Shown piece by piece: positions 1 to 6,463 of a DNA stretch of 23,849 nt. How positions within the stretch are numbered: position 1 is the first letter of the stretch; every line of letters begins with the position of its first letter. Origin of the DNA: CAMLOF01 sp041913045. Lineage in GTDB: Bacteria > Pseudomonadota > Gammaproteobacteria > Burkholderiales > Burkholderiaceae_C. Under the pieces are notes generated by a model. The model was not told the origin of the DNA and did not search any database. It worked only from the letters and a program-made list of their open reading frames with translations. The position numbers and the translations under genes were made by a program. The stretch lies in the NCBI GenBank assembly GCA_041913045.1, contig JAYSGB010000046.1:1-23849 (forward strand), written 5' to 3'.

Positions 1-65
1 TCTCTGGCCCGCTTACACACAGAACCATTCAGCGCTCCTCTCAGCTGCTATCGCGACAGAACCCC

Positions 66-392
66 ACCGAGGGCGTGCGCCCGGGTGACACGATCACGCC
101 GCCGCAGGCCGTCCAGCGCGCGCTGCGCGATGTGGCCAAGTACGAAGGTGCCATCAAGGAGTGCGTTGCGGTCCCATTGCACCAGCACGAGTACGACGCG
201 TATCTCTCGCTGGCCTACAACATCGGGCCGACGGCGTTTTGCGGCTCGACCCTGGTGCGCAAGCTCAACGCCCAGGACTACACCGGCGCGTGCCGCGAGA
301 TCCTGCGCTGGGACCGCTTCAAGGGCCAGCCGCTGCGCGGGCTGACGCTGCGCCGCGAGGGCGAGTACCGCCAGTGCATGGGGTCACAGTGA
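66..392 (+). pseudogene. Phage lysozyme (endolysin, GH24-like), 3' part only
   Basis: The readable product is the C-terminal two thirds of a phage-type lysozyme that cleaves peptidoglycan during host lysis. Family-like stretches seen are GVRPGDTITP, VPLHQHEYDAYLSLAYNIG, FCGSTLVRKLNA and the Arg-rich end GLTLRREGEYRQC. A complete enzyme of this family is usually about 150-165 residues and carries its catalytic Glu near the N-terminus. Here the lysozyme-like sequence begins only at TEGVRPGD (about base 66). The same frame is open back to base 3, but the upstream residues do not resemble lysozyme, so the N-terminal catalytic part appears lost at a junction near base 60-66. A GTG at 75 could start a 105-residue remnant. 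The stop overlaps the start of the spanin gene (GTGA, 389-392), as in intact phage lysis cassettes. I infer a prophage remnant. Confidence 0.75.
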
Positions 393-877
393 GCGTGGCG
401 GCGCGCCTGGTCATCGCGCTGGTCGCCTTGGCTGCGATGGTGATCGGCTGGGGGCGGCTGACCGCCCACTACGAACTTCGCGGCTACCAGCGCCGCGATA
501 GCGAAGTGCGGCTGGCAGCCGCCGCCGACGCCGAGGCTAACGCCCGGGAAACGCTGCGCCGGCTGGAGCGCCAACAGGAGGACCAACGTGTTCATGACGC
601 CCAACTGGCGGCGGCTCGCGCCGATGCTGCCCGCAACGCTGCTGCTGCTGACGGCTTGCGCCAGCAAAACGCCAGGCTCGTCGGTGCCTGGCGTTCCGCC
701 CTCGCTGATACCACCCCTGGCCCGGTCGGCGCGGCAGCCGGCGATGCCCTCGGAGTGCTTGCCGACGTGCTCAGCCGGGCTGATCGCCGAGCGGGCGTCT
801 TGGCCGCCGCTGCCGATGCCGCCCACGCTGCCGGACGCCAGTGCGAGGCCGACTACGACGCGCTGACGCGACACTGA
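389..877 (+). CDS. Rz: Rz-like inner-membrane spanin subunit (i-spanin)
   Basis: I-spanins sit in the inner membrane and, with Rz1, fuse the two membranes in the last step of phage lysis. The 162-residue product starts with one N-terminal transmembrane helix (about residues 4-22, LVIALVALAAMVIGWG). A long Ala/Arg/Glu-rich stretch predicted as coiled coil follows (about 35-110), and the end is C-terminal, periplasmic and Cys-containing (RQCEADYDAL). This is the usual Rz layout, similar to the DUF2514 group. The GTG at 389 was chosen because it overlaps the lysozyme stop in a GTGA and puts the membrane segment at the very N-terminus; the frame is open further upstream but lies inside the lysozyme. 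The gene looks intact although its lysozyme neighbour is truncated. Confidence 0.72.
   Translation: MSVAARLVIALVALAAMVIGWGRLTAHYELRGYQRRDSEVRLAAAADAEANARETLRRLERQQEDQRVHDAQLAAARADAARNAAAADGLRQQNARLVGAWRSALADTTPGPVGAAAGDALGVLADVLSRADRRAGVLAAAADAAHAAGRQCEADYDALTRH
588..866 (+). CDS. Rz1: Rz1-like outer-membrane spanin lipoprotein, nested inside Rz
   Basis: This 92-residue product is encoded entirely within Rz in another forward frame. It begins with a short basic segment, a hydrophobic stretch (LPATLLLL) and a lipobox LTAC at residues 21-24, so signal peptidase II would leave a lipidated Cys24. The mature part is rich in Pro and Ser, as in known Rz1 o-spanins. It would be anchored in the outer membrane and pair with Rz across the periplasm. 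The start is GTG 588, or the ATG at 594 two codons later; either keeps the signal peptide. It ends 11 bases before the Rz stop. The nested arrangement, lipobox and Pro-rich tail together make the call fairly safe. Confidence 0.68.
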   Translation: MFMTPNWRRLAPMLPATLLLLTACASKTPGSSVPGVPPSLIPPLARSARQPAMPSECLPTCSAGLIAERASWPPLPMPPTLPDASARPTTTR

Positions 878-1072
878 ATGGTTTGCAGTTGGGAGAAGAA
901 AACGCCAGAGAAAATCTCGACTGTGTCTCGGACGAGTATGGGCTTCTGCTGGTGGAGATCGGTCGCACTGTCGATGCTGCGCTGACACGCTAGCCGCCTT
1001 GGAGCCCGCTCTTGGCTGGGAGCCGTCCCTCGGTATGCTGCGCTTGAACGATTGCTTTCCTGGAGACCGGAC
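878..1072. other. Unassigned spacer between phage lysis genes and IS66 remnant
   Basis: No gene is recognised in these 195 bases. One forward frame is open across the Rz end to a TAG at about 993 and reads like protein (GLQLGEENARENL, DEYGLLLVEIGRT), but it has no start codon and no family I know. It may be a decayed phage segment. Confidence 0.3.
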
Positions 1073-1126
1073 GTAAGTGTAAGCAATGGGCATCCCGTCT
1101 TGAGTTTGAGTGCTCACGGCGCACGA

Positions 1127-1157
1127 TTGCTGTCCATCAAAGTTAGATGGACAGCAA
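1127..1157 (+). promoter_or_regulatory. Hairpin covering the tnpA start codon
   Basis: TTGCTGTCCATC (1127-1138) and GATGGACAGCAA (1146-1157) are perfectly complementary 12-base arms with a 7-base loop; adding a one-base bulge lengthens the stem. The likely tnpA start ATG (1147-1149) lies in the right arm. In an RNA entering from outside the element the start would be paired, a known way for insertion sequences to limit transposase made by read-through transcription. The pairing is seen; the role is inferred. Confidence 0.45.
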
Positions 1158-1577
1158 ATCGATTCCTCTCGCAATCTCCCGCGGCGCCGGCATTGAACCG
1201 CCCCGGCCGGGGCGGTTCAGGAGGTCTTAGCGGCTTGCAACGAAGCAGGCGCATCGATCGCTGTAGTGGCCTTGTCGTTCGGGCTGAACGCCAACCTGGT
1301 GAAGCAGTGGCGCCGTGGGCGAGGGGTCAAGCAGTGTGAGCACGCCGCGGTCATGGAGATAGTCAAGGCCAACGGGACGGCGGTCGAGCGGCAGGGGCAG
1401 CAGCAATTCATCGCGTTGGCGATGCCAGAGCCACCGCTGGCCAGTGCGCCGCAGGCCAAGCTGTCCGGCAGCGACATGCGCATCGAGGCGCGGCGCGGTG
1501 ACCTTCAGGTCACGGTGAGCTGGCCGTCGTCGGCGGCCGCGGAATGCGCGCTGTTGTTGCGTGAGCTGCTGCGGTGA
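1147..1577 (+). pseudogene. tnpA: IS66 tnpA (small accessory transposition protein), frameshifted
   Basis: IS66 TnpA is a small helix-turn-helix accessory protein of the element. The likely original start is ATG 1147, giving MDSKSIPLAIS, but that frame runs to a stop at 1228-1230. The rest lies in another frame: VQEVLAACNEAGASIAVVAL, then FGLNANLVKQWRRGRG (the helix-turn-helix part), then the typical end DMRIEARRGDLQVTV..WP and LLRELLR. The second frame has a TGA at 1194-1196. A 26-base perfect palindrome (1194-1219) lies exactly where the frames part, so the disruption seems tied to it. A GTG at 1266 could start only a 103-residue C-terminal fragment. The stop overlaps tnpB by four bases, as usual in IS66. 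Confidence 0.68.
1194..1219. repeat. 26-base perfect palindrome inside tnpA
   Basis: The left half TGAACCGCCCCGG is followed directly by its exact reverse complement CCGGGGCGGTTCA, with no spacer. It is almost pure G+C in its core and would form a cruciform, or an RNA stem with a tiny loop. It sits at the tnpA frameshift and brings in an in-frame TGA. It may be a mutation product (template-switch palindrome) rather than a functional site. Confidence 0.85.
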
Positions 1578-1693
1578 TCCGGGTCGAGGCGATCTGGCTG
1601 GCGTGCGAGCCGCTGGACATGCGCGCGGGCACAGAGACCGCGCTGGCGCGGGTGCCGCCTGGACGGCCCTTCGTTCCACCAGCGGACGACTGA
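1574..1693 (+). pseudogene. tnpB: IS66 tnpB, N-terminal fragment only
   Basis: The GTG at 1574 overlaps the tnpA stop. The first residues (MIRVEAIWLACEPLDMRAG, then TETALARV) match the N-terminus of IS66 TnpB (IS66 Orf2-like), which is normally about 115 residues. Similarity ends at about base 1655; the frame then runs through unrelated residues (PPGRPFVPPADD) to a TGA at 1691. The gene was therefore cut by a deletion or a later insertion, leaving 27 genuine codons. No function is expected. Confidence 0.7.
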
Positions 1694-1725
1694 GACTCTT
1701 CAAGTACGAAGACTGCCTGTCCTAC

Positions 1726-1844
1726 TTTCGCAATTTCGATCCACAACGGCGACATGCCCGCACGCACTTCGAAACTTCGCAACAGCATCCCAAAGGGCGG
1801 GCTTCCCATTCAGTTTCGCAATGAGAGGCGGCGCACTTCGAAAC
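1726..1844. repeat. Interspersed short direct repeats, possible insertion-sequence end
   Basis: CGCACTTCGAAAC occurs twice (1763-1775 and 1832-1844). TTTCGCAAT occurs twice (1726-1734 and 1814-1822), and a related ACTTCGCAAC lies at 1774-1783. Several short repeats near one end are typical of IS21-family elements (family knowledge), but no istA or istB sequence is present here, so the assignment is weak. Confidence 0.35.
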
Positions 1845-1951
1845 GCTCGTGTCGACAAAGTTCCCCATAGGCTCCGTGCTGGTATGTCGAGCAATTCTCA
1901 CGGGAAGGCCCATCGGTGATCACTTCAACCCCTATCGAAAAATAGTATTTC

Positions 1952-1978
1952 TTGCGAGTGTGCAAAGCCAGGTAGTAT
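1952..1978 (+). promoter_or_regulatory. Possible promoter of operon 1
   Basis: TTGCGA (1952-1957) and TAGTAT (1973-1978) resemble -35 and -10 boxes with a short 15-base spacer. TAGTAT also occurs at 1943-1948, 30 bases upstream and next to the small palindrome CTAT-N6-ATAG (1932-1945), which could be a regulator site. The match is modest. Confidence 0.25.
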
Positions 1979-2034
1979 CCGGCCTCAAGCAGCCCGACAG
2001 GCTGAGGATTGACTTCACAGGAGATGACAGGTCC

Positions 2035-3486
2035 ATGGCATTAAGTAACTTGCAACCGCAGATTTATGTTGACGGTGAGTGGCGCGCACCGGCGTCGGGT
2101 GAATCGATCGAGATGGTCTGCCCGAGTGATGGTCGCGTCATCGGCGCCATCGCCCGCGGCACTGCAAAAGACATCGATCTTGCAGTGGACGCCGCTCGCG
2201 CCGCTTTCGAAGGCGTGTGGGGCCGCACCACGGCGACCGACCGTGGGCGCCTGCTGACCGAGCTTGGACGGGCGATCCTCGCCAACAAGGAGGAGCTCGC
2301 GCAGATCGAGGCTGCCGATACCGGCAAACCGCTGAAGCTTGCGCGCAGCGACGTTGCGGCCACAGCGCGATATTTCGAGTATTACGGTGGCGCCGCCGAC
2401 AAGCTGCACGGCGACACCATTCCCTTCCTCGACGGCTACCAGGTGATGATCGTGCGCGAACCGCGCGGAGTCACGGGTCACATCATTCCCTGGAACTACC
2501 CGGCCCAGATGTACGGTCGCACGCTGGCCGCTTCATTGGCCGCCGGCAATACCACCGTGCTCAAGCCCGCCGAAGAGGCTTGCCTGAGCCTGGTTCGCAT
2601 GACCCAGTTGGCTGCCGAGGTCGGGTTCCCGGCCGGCGTGATCAACCTGGTGCCGGGCTATGGTGAAGAAGCGGGTGCCGCCCTCTCCAAGCATGCGGGC
2701 ATCGACTTCCTCTCGTTCACGGGTTCGACGGAAGTGGGCACGCTGATCCAGCGCGCCGCCGCCGAAAACCATGTGCCCTGCGTGCTCGAGCTGGGCGGCA
2801 AATCACCCCAGATCGTGTTTGAGGATGCCGACATCAGCAAGGCGCTGCCTGTGGTGATCGCTGCGATCATCCAGAACGCCGGTCAGACCTGCTCGGCCGG
2901 TAGCCGCGTGCTGGTGCAGCGTTCGATTTACGAAGAGTTCGCGGCGGCCCTGGCAAGCCGTATGAATGCGGTGCGTGTGGGCAGCCATGCCGCCGACCTG
3001 GATTGCGGCCCGGTGATCAGCAAGGTGCAGCGCGACCGGGTCGAAGGATTCCTTGAGCGCGCCCGCAAGGATGGCATTCAGGTCTTGGCTGAAGGCCGGC
3101 TGGACGAGGCCGCCAGCACGGAGGGCTTCTTCGCCAGGCCGACGCTGCTGGGTCCCGTGCCCCTGGACCACGAGCTCGCGCGTGACGAGGTCTTCGGGCC
3201 TGTTCTGGCCATGATTGCCTTCGATGACGAGAACGATGCCGTGCGCATTGCCAACGGCACCGACTACGGCCTCATCGCCGGCATCTGGTCGGAAAGCGGT
3301 GCGCGCCAGATGCGCGTTGCCAAGCGGCTGCGTGTGGGGCAGGTCTACATCAATGGCTACGGCGCGGGCGGTGGCATCGAGCTTCCGTTTGGCGGCTTTA
3401 AGCGCAGCGGTCACGGTCGTGAGAAGGGTTTCGAGGCGCTGCGCGAGTACACGGTCGCCAAGACCATCGTGATCAACCACGGTTGA
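2035..3486 (+). CDS. NAD(P)+-dependent aldehyde dehydrogenase
   Basis: The 483-residue product has the full ALDH fold and the usual family length. It would oxidise an aldehyde to the carboxylate in the cytoplasm. Motifs seen are PWNYP (Asn154), the cofactor loop SFTGSTEVG, LELGGKSP with the general base Glu252, and GQTCSAGSR with the catalytic Cys286; the Glu-Cys spacing of 34 is canonical. ATG 2035 was chosen over the longer open frame because AGGAG lies at 2019-2023 and family similarity begins at IYVDGEW. It is the first gene of operon 1, 113 bases before dctP. With the alcohol dehydrogenase further down it could oxidise a primary alcohol in two steps to an acid. The true substrate cannot be read from sequence. 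Confidence 0.9.
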   Translation: MALSNLQPQIYVDGEWRAPASGESIEMVCPSDGRVIGAIARGTAKDIDLAVDAARAAFEGVWGRTTATDRGRLLTELGRAILANKEELAQIEAADTGKPLKLARSDVAATARYFEYYGGAADKLHGDTIPFLDGYQVMIVREPRGVTGHIIPWNYPAQMYGRTLAASLAAGNTTVLKPAEEACLSLVRMTQLAAEVGFPAGVINLVPGYGEEAGAALSKHAGIDFLSFTGSTEVGTLIQRAAAENHVPCVLELGGKSPQIVFEDADISKALPVVIAAIIQNAGQTCSAGSRVLVQRSIYEEFAAALASRMNAVRVGSHAADLDCGPVISKVQRDRVEGFLERARKDGIQVLAEGRLDEAASTEGFFARPTLLGPVPLDHELARDEVFGPVLAMIAFDDENDAVRIANGTDYGLIAGIWSESGARQMRVAKRLRVGQVYINGYGAGGGIELPFGGFKRSGHGREKGFEALREYTVAKTIVINHG

Positions 3487-3497
3487 TCGCCACGCGG

Positions 3498-3516
3498 CAC
3501 GGGCCCAGCGTCCGTG
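3498..3516 (+). other. Small hairpin after the aldehyde dehydrogenase gene
   Basis: CACGG (3498-3502) and CCGTG (3512-3516) form a short stem, followed by a mixed A/T stretch. It is weak as a terminator. It may only slow transcription or mark an RNA processing point between the first gene and dctP. Confidence 0.25.
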
Positions 3517-3543
3517 GCTGCAAATTACTTTCCTGTTCCCCCC

Positions 3544-3569
3544 GCGGTGAATGCCCACGTCTTCACCGC
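3544..3569 (+). promoter_or_regulatory. Inverted repeat upstream of dctP
   Basis: GCGGTGAA (3544-3551) and TTCACCGC (3562-3569) are perfect 8-base arms separated by 10 bases, about 30 bases before the dctP start. It could be a regulator operator or an RNA stem that protects the 5' end of the dctP message. Receptor genes are often needed in larger amounts than their permeases. The repeat is seen; the role is inferred. Confidence 0.4.
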
Positions 3570-3599
3570 CTGACTTTCACACCCAAGAAGGAGACAACC

Positions 3600-4637
3600 A
3601 TGTCGAAGAAATCCCCTATTTTCGCCAAGACTCGTATCGCAGCCGCCCTGTTGCTGGGCGCCGTCGCTTCCCTGGTGGCGGGTGTCGCATCCGCCGCCGA
3701 GCAGAAGATGCGCCTTGGCCATGTGTTTGCAATCAACAGCCCTGTGGACGAGGCGAGCAAGGAGTTTGCTCGCCTGGTCAGCGAGCGCACGCAAGGTGAG
3801 GTGCAGGTGACGGTGTTCCCCAACAGCCAGCTCGGGGGCGATGAGGCACTGGCACGCGACGCGTCACGGGGATCGCTCGACCTGGCCTTCCTGAATCCTG
3901 GCTCTTTGGCTGGCCTGGATCCGCTGCTGGACATCCATTACCTGCCGTATATCGCAACGAACTTCAATGAAGCCGACGCGATCTTCTACAACCCTAACGG
4001 CATCCTGCAAAAGACGCTTCGTGCCACCCTGGCCAAGCACAAGATGCAGACGCTGGGTTTCTTCGAGCTTGAGTTCCGTGCCGTCACCAACTCGAAGAAG
4101 CCGGTGCAAACCGTCGACGACCTCAAGGGCCTGAAGCTGCGGGTTCCCGGCTCGGCCGGCATCAAGGGCTTCTTCGAGGCGTCGGGATCGCAAGCGGTCA
4201 CCATGCCTTTTCCGGAATTGTTCACCGGCCTGCAACAGGGCACCGTGGATGGCCAGGACAACGGTGCGAGCATCACCTTCAACTCGCGCCTCTTCGAGGC
4301 GCAGAAGTTCATGACGACCACCAACCATGTTTACGCCATGGGCGCAGTCACAGTGTCGGATCGCTCCTGGGCCAAGCTGAGCGCCGCCCAGCAGAAGGTG
4401 CTGCAGGACACGGCGGCCGAGGTCACTGCCAAGCAGATCCAGAAGAACCGCGAGCTGAACGCGGACTACCTGAAGAAGATCGCTGCTGGTGGTGTGCGGG
4501 TCACCGTGCCGACGGCTGCTGCCTTCGCCGATTTCCAGCGCACCGGCCAGGCCGTGTGGGAAAAGCTGGCGCCGGTCTATGGCGCCGAGCGCGTGCAGGC
4601 CCTGCGTGAAGAAATCAGGAAGGTTCGCGGCCAATGA
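3600..4637 (+). CDS. dctP: TRAP transporter substrate-binding protein, DctP family
   Basis: This is the periplasmic receptor of a tripartite ATP-independent transporter, catching an organic acid for Na+-driven import by DctQM. The 345 residues start with a Sec signal peptide (basic KK/KTR, hydrophobic AALLLGAVASLVAG, likely cleavage after Ala32 in ASA-AE). The mature part has the DctP pattern: VFPNSQLGGDEA, the ligand-carboxylate Arg181 in LKLRVPGSAG, and QQGTVDGQDN. The start ATG has an excellent ribosome site, AAGGAG at 3588-3593 six bases upstream. The stop overlaps dctQ (ATGA). The salt-bridge Arg argues for a carboxylate ligand; its identity is unknown. Confidence 0.93.
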   Translation: MSKKSPIFAKTRIAAALLLGAVASLVAGVASAAEQKMRLGHVFAINSPVDEASKEFARLVSERTQGEVQVTVFPNSQLGGDEALARDASRGSLDLAFLNPGSLAGLDPLLDIHYLPYIATNFNEADAIFYNPNGILQKTLRATLAKHKMQTLGFFELEFRAVTNSKKPVQTVDDLKGLKLRVPGSAGIKGFFEASGSQAVTMPFPELFTGLQQGTVDGQDNGASITFNSRLFEAQKFMTTTNHVYAMGAVTVSDRSWAKLSAAQQKVLQDTAAEVTAKQIQKNRELNADYLKKIAAGGVRVTVPTAAAFADFQRTGQAVWEKLAPVYGAERVQALREEIRKVRGQ

Positions 4638-5176
4638 CGGTAACAGCGCTTGAAACAAGAAGGGCGGTCCCTGGCGGGTGGCTCGACGCCACTGAGCTAC
4701 GGATTTTCCGGGCCGAGCGCTGGCTCTGCAGTGCGGCTCTGGTCGTGATGCTTGTCGCGGTTTCAATCAGCGTGGTGGCGCGTTACTTCAACTTGCCGAT
4801 TCCCAACGTGGGCGAGTTTGCGACGGTGGCCATGTCGCCGCTTGCCTTTGTCGGTGCGGCGCTGTGCACCTTCCTGCAGGAGCACATTGCCGTGGACGTG
4901 ATCAAGCTCGTGCGCAGCGAGTCCGTTCAGCGCGTGGTCCGGGGCGCTGTGGCCCTCAGTCTGCTGGCGTTCTCGGGCGTTTATGTGTGGGTTGGCTACA
5001 CATTCTTCGAGGAGTCGCTCCACTCGGGCGAGACCCTGATCGACATGGGAACGCCGGTGGCCGTGCCGGTGTTCTTCCTGTTCCTGGGCATGGTGCTGAT
5101 GGTGTTCCACGCCGCCATGGAGTTATGGCGTGTCATGGCCGGTCGTCCTGCGGCCACTCTGGGAGAGACCGAATGA
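4634..5176 (+). CDS. dctQ: TRAP transporter small membrane subunit
   Basis: The 180-residue integral membrane protein has about four transmembrane helices (near residues 36-56, 70-90, 105-127 and 140-160). The family pattern VVARYFNLPIPNVGEFA near the first loop is clear. It forms the permease with DctM and helps dock the loaded DctP. A cytoplasmic N-terminal tail of about 30 residues precedes the first helix. ATG overlaps the dctP stop by four bases and the stop overlaps dctM in the same way, so the three are almost certainly translationally coupled. Confidence 0.92.
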   Translation: MTVTALETRRAVPGGWLDATELRIFRAERWLCSAALVVMLVAVSISVVARYFNLPIPNVGEFATVAMSPLAFVGAALCTFLQEHIAVDVIKLVRSESVQRVVRGAVALSLLAFSGVYVWVGYTFFEESLHSGETLIDMGTPVAVPVFFLFLGMVLMVFHAAMELWRVMAGRPAATLGETE

Positions 5177-6456
5177 TCGCTGCTTTCATGTTCGCGATGC
5201 TGGTGTTGGGTGTGCCGATCGGCGTGGCCTTTGCCTTGGTGGTGATGGCCAAGGCCGATGCCTGGAACATCGACGTTTCCAGCCTGGCGTCGATCCCGTA
5301 CGACACGGTCTCATCCTTTCCGCTGCTGGCCATTCCACTGTTCCTGCTCGGTGGAGAGCTGATGAATCGCGGTGGCCTGATCCGCCAACTCACTGCCGTT
5401 TGTGATGCGCTGCTTGGTTGGGTGCGGGCCCCTCTGGGCTACATCATGATCCTGGCCAGCGCCTTGATGGGGGCGATTACCGGATCCTCGGTAGCTACCG
5501 TTGCGGCGATTGGCGGCACGGTGGGTAAAGAGATGACCGCGCGTGGTTATCCGCTGGGCTACACGGCGGCGCTCAACGCATCGGCCGGCTTGCTGGGGGT
5601 GCTGATTCCGCCGTCGATTCCCTTGATCCTGTACGGATCCATTGTCGGAGTCTCGATCACGCAATTGTTCACGGCCTCGATCGGCCCTGGCGTAGTGATG
5701 ATGCTGGCCTTCTGCGTTGTGCATCGTCTGGTGGTGGGCCGCGTGCTCGCCGGTGGCCAAGAGCTCAAGCCAGCGCATTCGCCGCGCCAGGGGCCAGGCA
5801 GGGAAGGTTTGGCGAAGCTGCTCGTGCGTTCGATTCCGGCCCTGGTGCTGCCCATCCTGGTGTTGGGAGGCATTTATTCCGGTGTGTTCACCCCAACGGA
5901 AGCCGCAGCCGTGGCTGCGCTCTACGCACTGGCGGTCACGGTGATTGGGCGATTGACACGCGTTGGTGAACTGCCGGGGATCTTCAGCCGTGCTGCGGCA
6001 GCCTCTGCGGCGATCCTGGTGATCATTGGCTTTACCAGCATCTTCAACCGTGCGATGGTGCTCGAGCAGATTCCGCAAAACATCGCAACCTATGCCACGA
6101 CCCTGACCGACAGTCCGCTGGTGTTCCTTCTGGTGGTGAATGTGGCCTTGCTGTTGATCGGCATGGTCATGGAAACCAACGCGGCCACCCTGTTGATGGC
6201 CCCCCTGCTGGCACCCGCCGCCGCAAAATTCGGCATCGATCCGGTGCACTTCGCCATCATCCTGGTGACCAATATCGAGCTGGGGCTGCTCACACCACCC
6301 ATGGCGGCCAACCTGTACGTGGCCGCGCGTACGGTTGGATCCAATGTCATTAGCCTGCTTCGGTACCTTGCGCCTTTCTTGTTGGCGGCGGTGGCGGTGC
6401 AGGCGCTCATCACTTATGTACCGCAGCTGTCACTGTGGTATCGATATATCCCTTGA
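5173..6456 (+). CDS. dctM: TRAP transporter large membrane subunit
   Basis: The 427-residue, strongly hydrophobic product is the ion-coupled transport subunit of the TRAP system in the inner membrane. Its length and roughly a dozen hydrophobic segments fit DctM. Family-like blocks are LFLLGGELMNRGG, GSSVATVAAIGG, LIPPSIPLILYG, YSGVFTPTEAAAVAALYAL and ELGLLTPPMAANLYV. The start ATG 5173 overlaps the dctQ stop; the longer open frame upstream lies inside dctQ and is not protein-like. It ends seven bases before the alcohol dehydrogenase start, so transport and catabolism share one transcript. Confidence 0.93.
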   Translation: MIAAFMFAMLVLGVPIGVAFALVVMAKADAWNIDVSSLASIPYDTVSSFPLLAIPLFLLGGELMNRGGLIRQLTAVCDALLGWVRAPLGYIMILASALMGAITGSSVATVAAIGGTVGKEMTARGYPLGYTAALNASAGLLGVLIPPSIPLILYGSIVGVSITQLFTASIGPGVVMMLAFCVVHRLVVGRVLAGGQELKPAHSPRQGPGREGLAKLLVRSIPALVLPILVLGGIYSGVFTPTEAAAVAALYALAVTVIGRLTRVGELPGIFSRAAAASAAILVIIGFTSIFNRAMVLEQIPQNIATYATTLTDSPLVFLLVVNVALLLIGMVMETNAATLLMAPLLAPAAAKFGIDPVHFAIILVTNIELGLLTPPMAANLYVAARTVGSNVISLLRYLAPFLLAAVAVQALITYVPQLSLWYRYIP

Positions 6457-6463
6457 GAAGACC

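Larger units (their letters stand above)
1073..1655 (+). mobile_element. IS66-family insertion sequence, left part (truncated)
   Basis: The segment begins with GTAAGTGTAAGC, matching the GTAAGC-type start typical of IS66-family terminal repeats (family knowledge). It then carries a frameshifted tnpA and the first codons of tnpB. The sequence stops looking like IS66 at about 1655, where tnpB loses similarity. The large transposase gene (tnpC, DDE) and the right end are absent, so the element cannot move by itself. The left boundary is inferred from the terminal motif only; target-site duplications cannot be seen because the right end is gone. Confidence 0.6.
1694..2034. other. Gene-free stretch: IS debris and operon 1 promoter region
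   Basis: No gene is recognised. The first half holds short direct repeats (separate entry). The second half, noticeably richer in A/T, lies just upstream of the aldehyde dehydrogenase and should hold its promoter. An open frame starting at 1849 joins the dehydrogenase in phase, but its first 62 codons do not look like the family. Confidence 0.5.

Noticed and set aside
878..996. Possible small gene after Rz
   Set aside because: The protein-like frame has no start codon, and the ATG at 878 in another frame gives only about 35 residues without motif.
278..1174. Long - strand open frame (298 codons) across the lysis genes
   Set aside because: It is antisense to lysozyme and Rz, has low-complexity composition typical of high-G+C shadow frames, and shows no motif.
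1849..2034. N-terminal extension of the aldehyde dehydrogenase by 62 codons
   Set aside because: The extension does not resemble the family and lies over the repeat and promoter region; ATG 2035 has an AGGAG upstream and a normal protein length.
2803..3558. Long - strand open frame opposite the aldehyde dehydrogenase
   Set aside because: It overlaps the catalytic half of a well-supported gene and has no recognisable family.
3864..4766. Long - strand open frame (300 codons) opposite dctP
   Set aside because: Rich in His, Gln and Arg as expected from the complement of a high-G+C coding strand; dctP on the other strand has clear family motifs.
5311..6249. Long - strand open frame (312 codons) opposite dctM
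   Set aside because: Very rich in His, Gln and Arg; a mirror of the hydrophobic dctM codons.
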